Assembly (NCBI GenBank): GCA_043228905.1
Contig: JBHGNT010000012.1
Coordinates: 9,052,001-9,116,000 of the forward strand
Reading direction: 5' to 3'
Length of the DNA: 64,000 nucleotides
Source of the DNA: Azolla caroliniana
Taxonomy: Eukaryota; Polypodiophyta
Shown: one piece after another, positions 1 through 9,800 of the stretch
How positions within the stretch are numbered: position 1 is the stretch's first letter
Layout of the letters: the number at the start of each line of letters is the position of its first letter
The notes under the pieces: model-generated
Databases searched by the model: none
The model's input: only the letters and a program-made list of their open reading frames with translations
Told to the model about the DNA's origin: nothing
Translations under genes and position numbers: made by a program

Positions 1-1083
1 TCCAATCCAAACCAAACCATTAAAAAATTTTGGAACCAATAAACCATTAAACCATGGTTTAAGAGTTTAGTTCGGTTTGAGCCGAAACCGTGCCCATTGC
101 TAATATTAGTTATTACGGGATTTTGTATATCGAACATTGTCCTTTTCGGGGAAAGGATCTTGGTGGCCGTCGTCACATTTTTGTGAGAATGGCATAGTCA
201 CCATCCTTTTTTCAACAATTTTTTTTGTTGTCATCCCCGTTGGCCACTTCGATTTCGCTACACGTTATAATGAAACAATCATAGCCACAATGATGTTGAG
301 AGCGTAGGGCTTGACCCACTTAATGTGAGGTCGCTCCTATGCCACACGCATCCAAAATCCCTCCCTCATTACATGGATACGATACCACCATGAGATCATC
401 ATTACGGAAGGCATTCATAATGGCATAACCATGTGATGGGCCATGTGGGCCTACTATGAAAAGAGGACTCATTTGGCTCTATCATTAGGTTGCACTTTGG
501 TGTATGCCATCGTAATTATAAGACTTGAGGTTAGGTAACGTACCAACATAGTTTTGTAGGAAACGAGGGGGAAATAAGGACTCTCGACATATATGTATTC
601 TTTAAAAAACATATATGGGCAAATGCCTTTACATATCTCTTATACGCATAAATATTGAACATTCAAAATTAGCAAATTGATTGGTTAGCTCAAACGTTTA
701 ATGCATTTGTTCTTGAGGTCTCGAGTTCAAATATGACCAAGACCATACCACATTGTTATATGACTATAACATATGTTTAGACTTTAGGTCTAATTGCACC
801 TGGGGTCCTCATAATAGGACTTAAAGAGCCGAAACCACATATGTGGGCATAGAGACATAGTTTATTGTTAACATTTGTTCGTGCTTAAACTATTCATGAC
901 GCAAATAGTAATGGTTGAGCGTCGAGGAGCCGCCCTGAAATAATCGATATAGAGATCAGGGAAAGACATTCACTTGTCACCCCCATGGTTTTTAAAACAC
1001 CTTTGTGTTACCATAGTAACATGATCTTGAACCTCACCTCATACGTCTAGAGGGGTATTGACGTGAGATCATGATATCGATTA
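1..1083. other. AT-rich region without a recognisable gene
   Basis: No convincing coding frame. The stretch precedes the gag frame of gypsy element A, but I could not match it to that element's 3' LTR at 6077-6531, so no 5' LTR is claimed. The only structure I note is a tRNA-like pair of boxes at about 681-738 (TTGGTTAGCT, then GAGTTCAAAT) on the plus strand, probably part of a decayed tRNA-related repeat. Confidence 0.5.
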
Positions 1084-1782
1084 ATGTTTGCCCATGATAT
1101 GTTTACATCACGACATAATGTTATGACTATTTGTCTGATCTTATCCTATTTCTTTGCCAAAAATTATCATTCAATGGCTCATAATAACGACATGATGGCA
1201 TCCGCACAAGCGGAAAAAAATCAAGGAAATCCTCCTGGACCAATCCCCATTGAGTCGTATTTTTTACAAATACAAAATTTCCTTAATTCAACCTTGCATC
1301 AAATGAATGAACTTCGGGAATCTCATAGTGCTCTTGAGGCACGTGCCATTAGTTTAAAACGTGATACTAATAGACCCGATGAGCGTCAAGGTGAACCACC
1401 ATTTGTCGTAAAGCCATTTATGGGAGAAAAAAAAGAAAGAACCGAAGAAGCAATCTACACGTGGCTAGGCCGATGGGAGTCTCATTTTGAGCTCTATCCC
1501 AAGCCAGATAGTACGAAGATTGCATATGTTGGTCGCGAACTAGGGGGTAAGGTCGTCGCCTGGCGTGGGCTCCACACTACGGGGAAATTACCCGATACCT
1601 GGGCAAACTTTGGGATCGCGATTGTAAGTGATAACATCCTTTTTGTGTATTCTACAAAAAGAAGGGTCATACAAAAGAGCAATGTCGAAAGCTCCAACGG
1701 AAAGAGCACGATAGCAAAACAAAAGCTGCAAACCATAAAGGTCAGATTCCTAATGTCCTTCAGGTCTACACACATCATTTAA
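1084..1782 (+). pseudogene. gag remnant of gypsy element A
   Basis: A frame of 232 codons. A likelier start is the ATG at 1174 (MAHNNDMMAS). Residues about 110-178 (EEAIYTWLGRWESHF ... LPDTWANF) have the W-rich pattern of the retrotransposon gag capsid region. The frame then runs into a 190-bp tandem duplication, so its C-terminus is not authentic, and no CCHC zinc knuckle is visible. Capsid/nucleocapsid function is inferred from position upstream of protease and RT. Confidence 0.6.
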
Positions 1783-1994
1783 GTAATTGTAAATGTTCTT
1801 TCCCGCGGCGATTGTAAGCGACAACATCCTTTTTGCGTATTCTACAAAAAGAAGGGTCATACAAAAGAGCAATGTCGAAAGCTCCAACAGAAAGAGCACG
1901 ACAGCAAAACAAAAGTTGCAAACCATAAAGGTCTGATTCCTAATGTCCTTCAGGTCTACACACATCATTTAAGTAATTGTAAATGTTCTTTCCC
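1618..1994 (+). repeat. Tandem duplication, period 190 bp
   Basis: Copies at 1618-1804 and 1808-1994 differ at only a handful of bases. The duplication lies between the gag and protease parts of element A, and its frames (KRRVIQKSNVESSN and similar) repeat accordingly. Confidence 0.9.
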
Positions 1995-2004
1995 TCACTA
2001 TGTA

Positions 2005-2538
2005 TTGGGACCCGATGATTTACTTCGTGCAAACGGGTATATCAATGAATCTCCTATACAATTTTTATTTGATTTGGGAAGCTCACATAACTTTGTGAAT
2101 GATCGTTTGGTTCAGATATGGGGAATTCAACCCATCATAAGTTATCACAACTATAAGGTGCACTTGGCTTATGGAAGAGTAAAATACATCAACAGGGCAA
2201 TTCATTCATTAGGAATTTCTATTGATACTTATATAGAGGAAGTAGACTTCCATGTAATGAAGCTTTGTACCACTGATGTAATATTGGGTTATCCCTGGTT
2301 TTTTAATAAAAACTCTTCTTTATCTATTGATTGGGTTCACCATTCCATTACCTTTGTATTGAACGATTGTACTCGTTTTATTCAAAGTGTAAATAAACAA
2401 TCTCTTTCCATTGTTTTCTCTCCATCAATATCTGAGTTGTCTTGTTCTTCTTTATTTTATTATGTACTTGATCCGAACATTCACATCTATAATATCGATA
2501 ATGTCTCGGGTCAATTATCATATTTTGAACAACAATAA
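2005..2538 (+). pseudogene. Aspartic protease domain of gypsy element A
   Basis: A frame of 177 codons with the retropepsin fold signature: IQFLFDLGSSHNFVN at residues 18-32, then VILGYPWF, the usual distal I-L-G-x-x-W/F block. In an active retropepsin the catalytic triplet is D-S/T-G. Here it is D23-L24-G25, explicable by one TCG-to-TTG change, so the enzyme should be inactive. Protease would normally cleave the Gag-Pol polyprotein. It leads directly into the RT frame, which opens at 2539. Confidence 0.75.
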
Positions 2539-3660
2539 CTCGATGAAATCTTTAATGATTTTCGCGATGTTTTTCCGAGTGAACTACCACATGGGTTACC
2601 TCCTAGACGTAAAATAGATCATCATATAGATATTGTACCTGGTGTTGCTCCATTAAGTGTACCTCCTTATCATTTAAGTCGATCCGAAGAGGATGAGGTA
2701 TCTAAGCAACTCAACGACTATTTACGAATGGATTCTATACGTTATAGTAAATCTCCATGGGGTGTGCCCGTTCTCTTGGTAAAAAAGAAAGAGGGCACAT
2801 GGCATATATGTGTATTAATTACCGACGCTTGAATAAAGTGACAATCAAGAATTCATATCCATTGCCCCGGGCTGACGATCTAATTGATCGTCTCTAGGGA
2901 GCTCGGTATTTTACGAAACTTGATCTCAGTACAGGCTACCACTAAATTCATATAAGTGAGGAAGATATTCGTAAAACGGCATTTCGTACGCACTATGGCC
3001 ATTATGAGTTTTTGGTTATGGCTTTCGGTTTGACCAATGCTTCGGCCACATGTCAACAAGAAATAACTAACATTTTCCGAGAACAACTTGGAAATTTTGT
3101 CGTTATTTTCTTGGATGATATTCTAGTTTATAGTCATACATTAGAAGAACATACCAAACATGTTCGCTTCGTTTTACAAACATTGCGCGACAAACAGTTT
3201 TACGCGAAGATCTCAAAATGCGAGTTCTTCAAGAAATCAATTACTTATCTTGGACATCTCATAACCGAACGAGGAGTTGAAATTGATTTTTCTCGCATCA
3301 AGAAAGTCAAACTTTGGCCCACTCTTCGGAATATTTGAGAAGTTCGATCATTCCTTGGTTTTGTCAGGTTTTTGCAAAATCTCTTCGTAATTACTCCCAA
3401 TTGACGACACCGTTTACTGATCTTCTCAATGGTCAAACATGTAAGTCTAAAAAACCTATTCTGTGGAATGTTGCCCTAGACCTCGCCTTTAAGGAACTCA
3501 AGGACCTGGTGTGTCAGGCTCCTTCGCTTCTTTTACTTGATCCTTCAAAAACTTTTCCGATTGAAACCGACGCAAGTGATTATGCTATAGGTGTCGTCCT
3601 ATATCAAGATGGTAAACTAATAGCATTTGAGAGTAAGAAACTTGATTTTGCTCAATCTTG
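2539..3660 (+). pseudogene. Reverse transcriptase and start of RNase H, gypsy element A
   Basis: Reads from DFRDVFPSELPHGLPPRR through the RT palm. The catalytic box is VIFLDDILVYS (FLDD at about 3108-3119), followed by YLGHLITERGVEI and the RNase H start (ETDASDYAIGVVLYQDGKL). A frameshift lies near 2800-2825 (after KKKEGTWHI). In-frame stops at 2895 (TAG), 2943 (TAA) and 3336 (TGA) sit where Gln, Gln and Arg are usual. RT and RNase H copy the element RNA into DNA; this copy cannot. Confidence 0.85.
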
Positions 3661-4021
3661 GTATACCGTTGTCGCATGGCGCGTGACACACGTGCCAAAC
3701 GTCGAGATGTGCGTGTCACAAGCCCGGACAAGCACCGAGCCTCTATCCGCTAGTGGTTATGGATGATGGATGATGGGCGGCTGAAGTGATGCACTAATGT
3801 CGTTAGAGTGAGAGAGAGAGAAAAATAATAATAATAAATTGAGGAGGTTTTTAAGATAGATAGATAGATAAACACATATCACCAATAAGATAACTAAGTT
3901 TTCTTATTATTAATTTTCGATTTGATACATAGATTGTTTGATTCATCCATTGATTGATCCCCCCCCATTACACAAGCCTTACAAGGGTTTTTATAGGTTT
4001 ATCTATCCTTCTAACATGCAC

Positions 4022-4049
4022 AAAACCATGGGCTTGAACCCATGGTTTT
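4022..4049. repeat. Perfect hairpin, 11-bp stem and 6-base loop
   Basis: AAAACCATGGG, loop CTTGAA, CCCATGGTTTT. A related but imperfect copy follows about 58 bp downstream, so the hairpin is part of a two-unit tandem repeat (about 4016-4130) inside the insertion. Confidence 0.85.
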
Positions 4050-4156
4050 CAGGCACACGGTTTTCCTTGTGGCATGCACAAAACCATAGGCTAAAACCAT
4101 GGTTTTGTGTACACGGTTTTGTATGTTTTTTTTAAATTTAAAGCACTTAGTAGTAG

Positions 4157-4219
4157 GTTTAGTGGTAAGATAATTGCTTCTTATCTTAGAAGTGCAAGGT
4201 TCAAATCTTGCTTGCACCC
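4157..4219 (+). other. tRNA-like A/B-box pair
   Basis: AGTGGTAAGATAATTG resembles a Pol III A box and AAGGTTCAAATCTTGC a B box, the latter with a 5-bp complementary stem (GCAAG/CTTGC). A full cloverleaf is not convincing, so I treat this as a tRNA-derived fragment, not a tRNA gene. Confidence 0.35.
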
Positions 4220-4305
4220 TTCTATATGCACTTGAATGTCATCAGACCCTAGGCTAATTTTCATATTTATAATGTGTGTGTAGACACACTATTTCACAAT
4301 TTCTC

Positions 4306-4600
4306 CCATTGGACATAGAACATCACGACACCGTGCAAGAAAAGGAATTATTTGTAGTTATTCATGCGCTCAAGACATGGCGCCATTATCTTTATGGAAA
4401 TCAATTTATGGTAACTACAGCCCACGAGTCCTTCAAATATTTTTGTGACCAACAAGACCTTAACAGTCTCAAGCCACGATGGGAAGATCTCATCTAGGAA
4501 TTTGATTTTTCCATACAATATTGTAAAGGTTCCATGAACACTGTTGTTGATGCACTAAGTCCCATTCGTGAAGTTAACATGCTTAGCTTCACTGAAATAA
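4306..4600 (+). pseudogene. RNase H remainder of element A
   Basis: HDTVQEKELFVVIHALKTWRHY ... FMVTTAHESFKYF ... LNSLKPRWEDLI is the distal half of the gypsy RNase H. The frame meets TAG at 4495-4497 where Gln is expected, then continues EFDFSIQYCKGSMNTVVDALS, the usual end of the domain. Confidence 0.75.
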
Positions 4601-5578
4601 CATCAAATCTTTAATAATGATCACCTTTGAGGAAAGTATCCTGATGATAGTTATTTTGCGAAATATTGGGCAAGAGTTGAGTCTGGAACAGACACCACCA
4701 CATCCTCGAGGGAATACTTCCACATTGTTAACGGTATGCTCTACCTTAATGGGAAGGTTTGTGTTCCAGATTTGCTTCAAGTCAAAAAGAGAATTCTTTT
4801 TTAATGCCATGATGCACCCTCAGCAGGGCACCCTAGAATACATCGTACACTAATTCTCATCCCCACTCAATTCTATCGGCCTAAGATGTGTCCGGACATA
4901 CATAGTTATGTGACTAAATGTCACCAGTATCAGGTTAATAAAGCCGAGCGACTTAAAGCCGTAGGACTTTTACATCCCTTGGACATTCCTAATAATAAGT
5001 GGGAAAGTATATCCATGGATTTTATTGTTAGCCTTCCTCGCACCCAAAAAGTTCATGATGTCATCTGGGTTGTGGTTGATAGACTAACTAAAATGGCTAG
5101 GTTCATTGCGACAAAAACCACGGTAACAGCTCTTGAATTGGCTTACCAATTCGTTGACGAGTTATTTCATTTTTATGGGTTACCGATGGATATCGCGAGT
5201 GATCGAGATCCAAAGTTTACTAGCGACTTTTGGACGCAAGTCTTTAAGAAGTTAGAAACTACATTGAGCATGAGCTCCACAGATCATCCTCAATCCGATG
5301 GACAAACAGAACGAGTAAATCAAATTATTGAGGACATGCTCCGTGCATATGCTGGTACAAAACCAACAAAATGGGAACGTTATCTCCCAATTTTGGAGTT
5401 TGCTTATAACAACTTCAAACATAGATCGACGGGATATAGTCCTTTTATGCTGATGTATGGTTTTCAGCCACGAGCCCCGATTGATGTTAATATACATCAT
5501 GATGAGTTGCGAAGTATGCAAAACTTTCTCATCAAGATATGTTGCATATTGCACGAGATAATAGAAAAACATCTCTAG
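4601..5578 (+). pseudogene. Integrase of gypsy element A
   Basis: A zinc-binding H2C2 remnant lies upstream (frames broken at about 4600-4880; CHDAPSAGH ... CPDIHSYVTKCHQ). The catalytic core is in the 230-codon frame at 4886-5578: D45 in SISMDF, D106 in ASDRDPKF and E142 in GQTERVNQ, a DD35E spacing. Downstream, EFAYNNFKHRSTGYSPFML is the typical core end. The frame stops at TAG 5576-5578 (Gln expected), then continues in the same frame into the GPY/F and chromodomain part. Integrase would join the DNA copy to the host chromosome. Confidence 0.85.
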
Positions 5579-6124
5579 ATAGAGCGTGTTTTATATGCCG
5601 ATCATAATGGGCAACCTCGTGTAGTCAACCCTAGATGGAAGGTATTTTTACGTATACCTCACAATTCTAAGACATTGTCTACAGGTAAGTGCACTAAGTT
5701 GGCCCCACGGTTTTGTGGACCTTTTACAATCCTCAAACACATTGGTTCATCAACCTATCATCTCGCTCTTCCTTATGGCGCTAAAATCCATCTAGTTTTT
5801 CATGTAAGTCGGCTAAAAGAACTTCTTGGTTTTTGTAACAATACAGTGACAATTGAAACTCTAGTTACTTCTGAAGAAGTATCTTCTAAACCACATGTAT
5901 CAGAAAGAATTCTCAATGTTAAAACAAAAAATTTGTGTCCTAAAATAATGCGAGAATTTAAAATTAAATGGATGGATAAGTCTATAAAAGATGTCACATG
6001 GGAACACGAAAATACTCTTAGAAATCACTTCCCTAACTTTCCATTGCAAGAGTGCAATGTTTTAAGAGGGGAAGACTATTACAGGCATGACCATATAATA
6101 TCACATGGTGAGAATGTAACGTAG
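5579..6124 (+). pseudogene. Integrase C-terminus and chromodomain of element A (unit 1 of 8)
   Basis: After the in-frame TAG at 5576, the frame reads KLAPRFCGPFTILKHIG (GPY/F module) and IHLVFHVSRLKELLG, then a chromodomain (VSERILNVKTKNL, REFKIKWMDKS, VTWEHENTLRNHFPNF). Chromodomains of chromoviral integrases bind histone marks and steer insertion. The ATG at 5675 gives a 149-codon frame, but it is internal, not a true start. Identical copies begin at 6996, 8317, 9638, 10959, 12280, 13601 and 14922. The last 48 bases overlap the start of the LTR. Confidence 0.85.
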
Positions 6125-6531
6125 TATTCTATACACGTGGATAAAGTGTGAGGGTTAAACGAGAGTGTGAAGAAGGGGAGGATTACTTTTAATACTCAGG
6201 ATTGAGATAACCCATTAGGCCAAGTGTGAACTTGCCTGGGGGACTTGGTTTGGCTATAAATATGAGGCCTAGCCACCCTCATTTCATGATCTCTTGACTA
6301 CGTCAAGACTCTGTTCTTGTGGTGGGTCAACTCTTGTAGCAAGTGCGCCAGCACCAGGTACGACTCGACGCCATGGCGGTGGTATGGGATGCCAATCGAG
6401 GCTCGAGTCCGTCTCGATCCCTTTGCTTGGGGGTGGTCGGGTGGATCGGCACCCTTCTTTCTCTCTCTCCTTTCTTATAATCTATCTTTGTTATGCATAT
6501 CATATGCTTACTTTAGATTTAAGCTCTAACA
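6077..6531 (+). mobile_element. 3' LTR of element A (unit 1 of 8)
   Basis: About 455 bp, preceded by a polypurine tract (AAGAGGGGAAGA at 6063-6074). It starts TATTACAGGCATGACC (a related copy at 29717 has TGTTACGGGC, so the canonical TG has changed to TA) and ends CTCTAACA. A TATA box TATAAATA lies at 6255-6262 in the block TATAAATATGAGGCCTAGC, which recurs in the LTRs at 29895 and 61481. Copies recur every 1321 bp through the array. Short frames of 70 and 81 codons inside it are not genes. Confidence 0.8.
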
Positions 6532-6878
6532 TCGAATGATGTTTTTCAAGATTTTCTCGATATCTTCATTATAATTTACTTGGATGAGATTTTGATCTAC
6601 TCGAAGACCCAAGACGAGCATGATACACATGTTTGTCAGGTACTACGTCGCCTACGAGAATATGGTCTCTACGCAAAATTAGAGAAGTGCAATTTCGGTC
6701 AAAATCAAGTGGAATTTTTGGGGTATGTTGTATCATCAGATGGTATCTCTATGGACCCCACAAAGATTCAAACAATTAGCAGACGCCCCTTTCAATGCGT
6801 GATGTGCAGTGTTTTCTCAGGTTTGCAAATTTTTACCGTAAATTTATTAAAAATTATTTTAACGTCAGGCTTCCGCTC
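6532..6878 (+). pseudogene. RT fragment of gypsy element B (unit 1 of 8)
   Basis: Frames read IYLDEILIYSKTQDEHD, GLYAKLEKCNFGQNQ, VEFLGYVVSSDGISMDP, the gypsy RT region after the catalytic box. After a frameshift near 6785 the next frame gives MRDVQCFLRFANFYRKF. The catalytic YLDD is YLDE here, in all eight copies, which should abolish polymerase activity. In unit 8 this fragment continues without a break into the rest of element B at 16126. Confidence 0.85.
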
Positions 6879-9800
6879 TAGATAGAAAAACATCTCTAGA
6901 TAGAGCGTGTTTTATATGCCGATCATAATGGGCAACCTCGTGTAGTCAACCCTAGATGGAAGGTATTTTTACGTATACCTCACAATTCTAAGACATTGTC
7001 TACAGGTAAGTGCACTAAGTTGGCCCCACGGTTTTGTGGACCTTTTACAATCCTCAAACACATTGGTTCATCAACCTATCATCTCGCTCTTCCTTATGGC
7101 GCTAAAATCCATCTAGTTTTTCATGTAAGTCGGCTAAAAGAACTTCTTGGTTTTTGTAACAATACAGTGACAATTGAAACTCTAGTTACTTCTGAAGAAG
7201 TATCTTCTAAACCACATGTATCAGAAAGAATTCTCAATGTTAAAACAAAAAATTTGTGTCCTAAAATAATGCGAGAATTTAAAATTAAATGGATGGATAA
7301 GTCTATAAAAGATGTCACATGGGAACACGAAAATACTCTTAGAAATCACTTCCCTAACTTTCCATTGCAAGAGTGCAATGTTTTAAGAGGGGAAGACTAT
7401 TACAGGCATGACCATATAATATCACATGGTGAGAATGTAACGTAGTATTCTATACACGTGGATAAAGTGTGAGGGTTAAACGAGAGTGTGAAGAAGGGGA
7501 GGATTACTTTTAATACTCAGGATTGAGATAACCCATTAGGCCAAGTGTGAACTTGCCTGGGGGACTTGGTTTGGCTATAAATATGAGGCCTAGCCACCCT
7601 CATTTCATGATCTCTTGACTACGTCAAGACTCTGTTCTTGTGGTGGGTCAACTCTTGTAGCAAGTGCGCCAGCACCAGGTACGACTCGACGCCATGGCGG
7701 TGGTATGGGATGCCAATCGAGGCTCGAGTCCGTCTCGATCCCTTTGCTTGGGGGTGGTCGGGTGGATCGGCACCCTTCTTTCTCTCTCTCCTTTCTTATA
7801 ATCTATCTTTGTTATGCATATCATATGCTTACTTTAGATTTAAGCTCTAACATCGAATGATGTTTTTCAAGATTTTCTCGATATCTTCATTATAATTTAC
7901 TTGGATGAGATTTTGATCTACTCGAAGACCCAAGACGAGCATGATACACATGTTTGTCAGGTACTACGTCGCCTACGAGAATATGGTCTCTACGCAAAAT
8001 TAGAGAAGTGCAATTTCGGTCAAAATCAAGTGGAATTTTTGGGGTATGTTGTATCATCAGATGGTATCTCTATGGACCCCACAAAGATTCAAACAATTAG
8101 CAGACGCCCCTTTCAATGCGTGATGTGCAGTGTTTTCTCAGGTTTGCAAATTTTTACCGTAAATTTATTAAAAATTATTTTAACGTCAGGCTTCCGCTCT
8201 AGATAGAAAAACATCTCTAGATAGAGCGTGTTTTATATGCCGATCATAATGGGCAACCTCGTGTAGTCAACCCTAGATGGAAGGTATTTTTACGTATACC
8301 TCACAATTCTAAGACATTGTCTACAGGTAAGTGCACTAAGTTGGCCCCACGGTTTTGTGGACCTTTTACAATCCTCAAACACATTGGTTCATCAACCTAT
8401 CATCTCGCTCTTCCTTATGGCGCTAAAATCCATCTAGTTTTTCATGTAAGTCGGCTAAAAGAACTTCTTGGTTTTTGTAACAATACAGTGACAATTGAAA
8501 CTCTAGTTACTTCTGAAGAAGTATCTTCTAAACCACATGTATCAGAAAGAATTCTCAATGTTAAAACAAAAAATTTGTGTCCTAAAATAATGCGAGAATT
8601 TAAAATTAAATGGATGGATAAGTCTATAAAAGATGTCACATGGGAACACGAAAATACTCTTAGAAATCACTTCCCTAACTTTCCATTGCAAGAGTGCAAT
8701 GTTTTAAGAGGGGAAGACTATTACAGGCATGACCATATAATATCACATGGTGAGAATGTAACGTAGTATTCTATACACGTGGATAAAGTGTGAGGGTTAA
8801 ACGAGAGTGTGAAGAAGGGGAGGATTACTTTTAATACTCAGGATTGAGATAACCCATTAGGCCAAGTGTGAACTTGCCTGGGGGACTTGGTTTGGCTATA
8901 AATATGAGGCCTAGCCACCCTCATTTCATGATCTCTTGACTACGTCAAGACTCTGTTCTTGTGGTGGGTCAACTCTTGTAGCAAGTGCGCCAGCACCAGG
9001 TACGACTCGACGCCATGGCGGTGGTATGGGATGCCAATCGAGGCTCGAGTCCGTCTCGATCCCTTTGCTTGGGGGTGGTCGGGTGGATCGGCACCCTTCT
9101 TTCTCTCTCTCCTTTCTTATAATCTATCTTTGTTATGCATATCATATGCTTACTTTAGATTTAAGCTCTAACATCGAATGATGTTTTTCAAGATTTTCTC
9201 GATATCTTCATTATAATTTACTTGGATGAGATTTTGATCTACTCGAAGACCCAAGACGAGCATGATACACATGTTTGTCAGGTACTACGTCGCCTACGAG
9301 AATATGGTCTCTACGCAAAATTAGAGAAGTGCAATTTCGGTCAAAATCAAGTGGAATTTTTGGGGTATGTTGTATCATCAGATGGTATCTCTATGGACCC
9401 CACAAAGATTCAAACAATTAGCAGACGCCCCTTTCAATGCGTGATGTGCAGTGTTTTCTCAGGTTTGCAAATTTTTACCGTAAATTTATTAAAAATTATT
9501 TTAACGTCAGGCTTCCGCTCTAGATAGAAAAACATCTCTAGATAGAGCGTGTTTTATATGCCGATCATAATGGGCAACCTCGTGTAGTCAACCCTAGATG
9601 GAAGGTATTTTTACGTATACCTCACAATTCTAAGACATTGTCTACAGGTAAGTGCACTAAGTTGGCCCCACGGTTTTGTGGACCTTTTACAATCCTCAAA
9701 CACATTGGTTCATCAACCTATCATCTCGCTCTTCCTTATGGCGCTAAAATCCATCTAGTTTTTCATGTAAGTCGGCTAAAAGAACTTCTTGGTTTTTGTA

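Larger units (their letters stand above)
3660..4305 (+). mobile_element. Unidentified insertion inside the RNase H of element A
   Basis: RNase H homology stops after KKLDFAQSW (about 3660) and resumes with HDTVQEKELFVVIHALKTW (about 4319). The intervening 650 bp has no coding potential. It contains a short (GA)n tract, a (GATA)4-like run, a poly-C8 run, two related 58-bp units at about 4016-4130 carrying AAAACCATGG motifs, and a tRNA-like box pair at 4157-4219. It looks like a small non-autonomous or LTR-derived insertion. I found no clean target-site duplication. Confidence 0.55.
1084..6531 (+). mobile_element. Ty3/gypsy chromovirus-like element A, degenerate, with 3' LTR
   Basis: Gene order gag, protease, reverse transcriptase, RNase H, integrase, chromodomain, 3' LTR identifies a Ty3/gypsy chromovirus. 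It is dead. The RT frame has in-frame stops at 2895, 2943 and 3336. The RNase H is split by an insertion at about 3660-4305. Further stops lie at 4495 and 5576, and the protease active site is altered. No 5' LTR or primer-binding site was found, so the left end is truncated or unrecognised. Its last 970 bases form the first half of the 1321-bp tandem array that follows. Confidence 0.85.

Noticed and set aside
6294-6539. Frames of 81 and 70 codons repeated eight times
   Set aside because: They overlap each other inside the LTR, in different frames, with no domain; they repeat only because the unit does.
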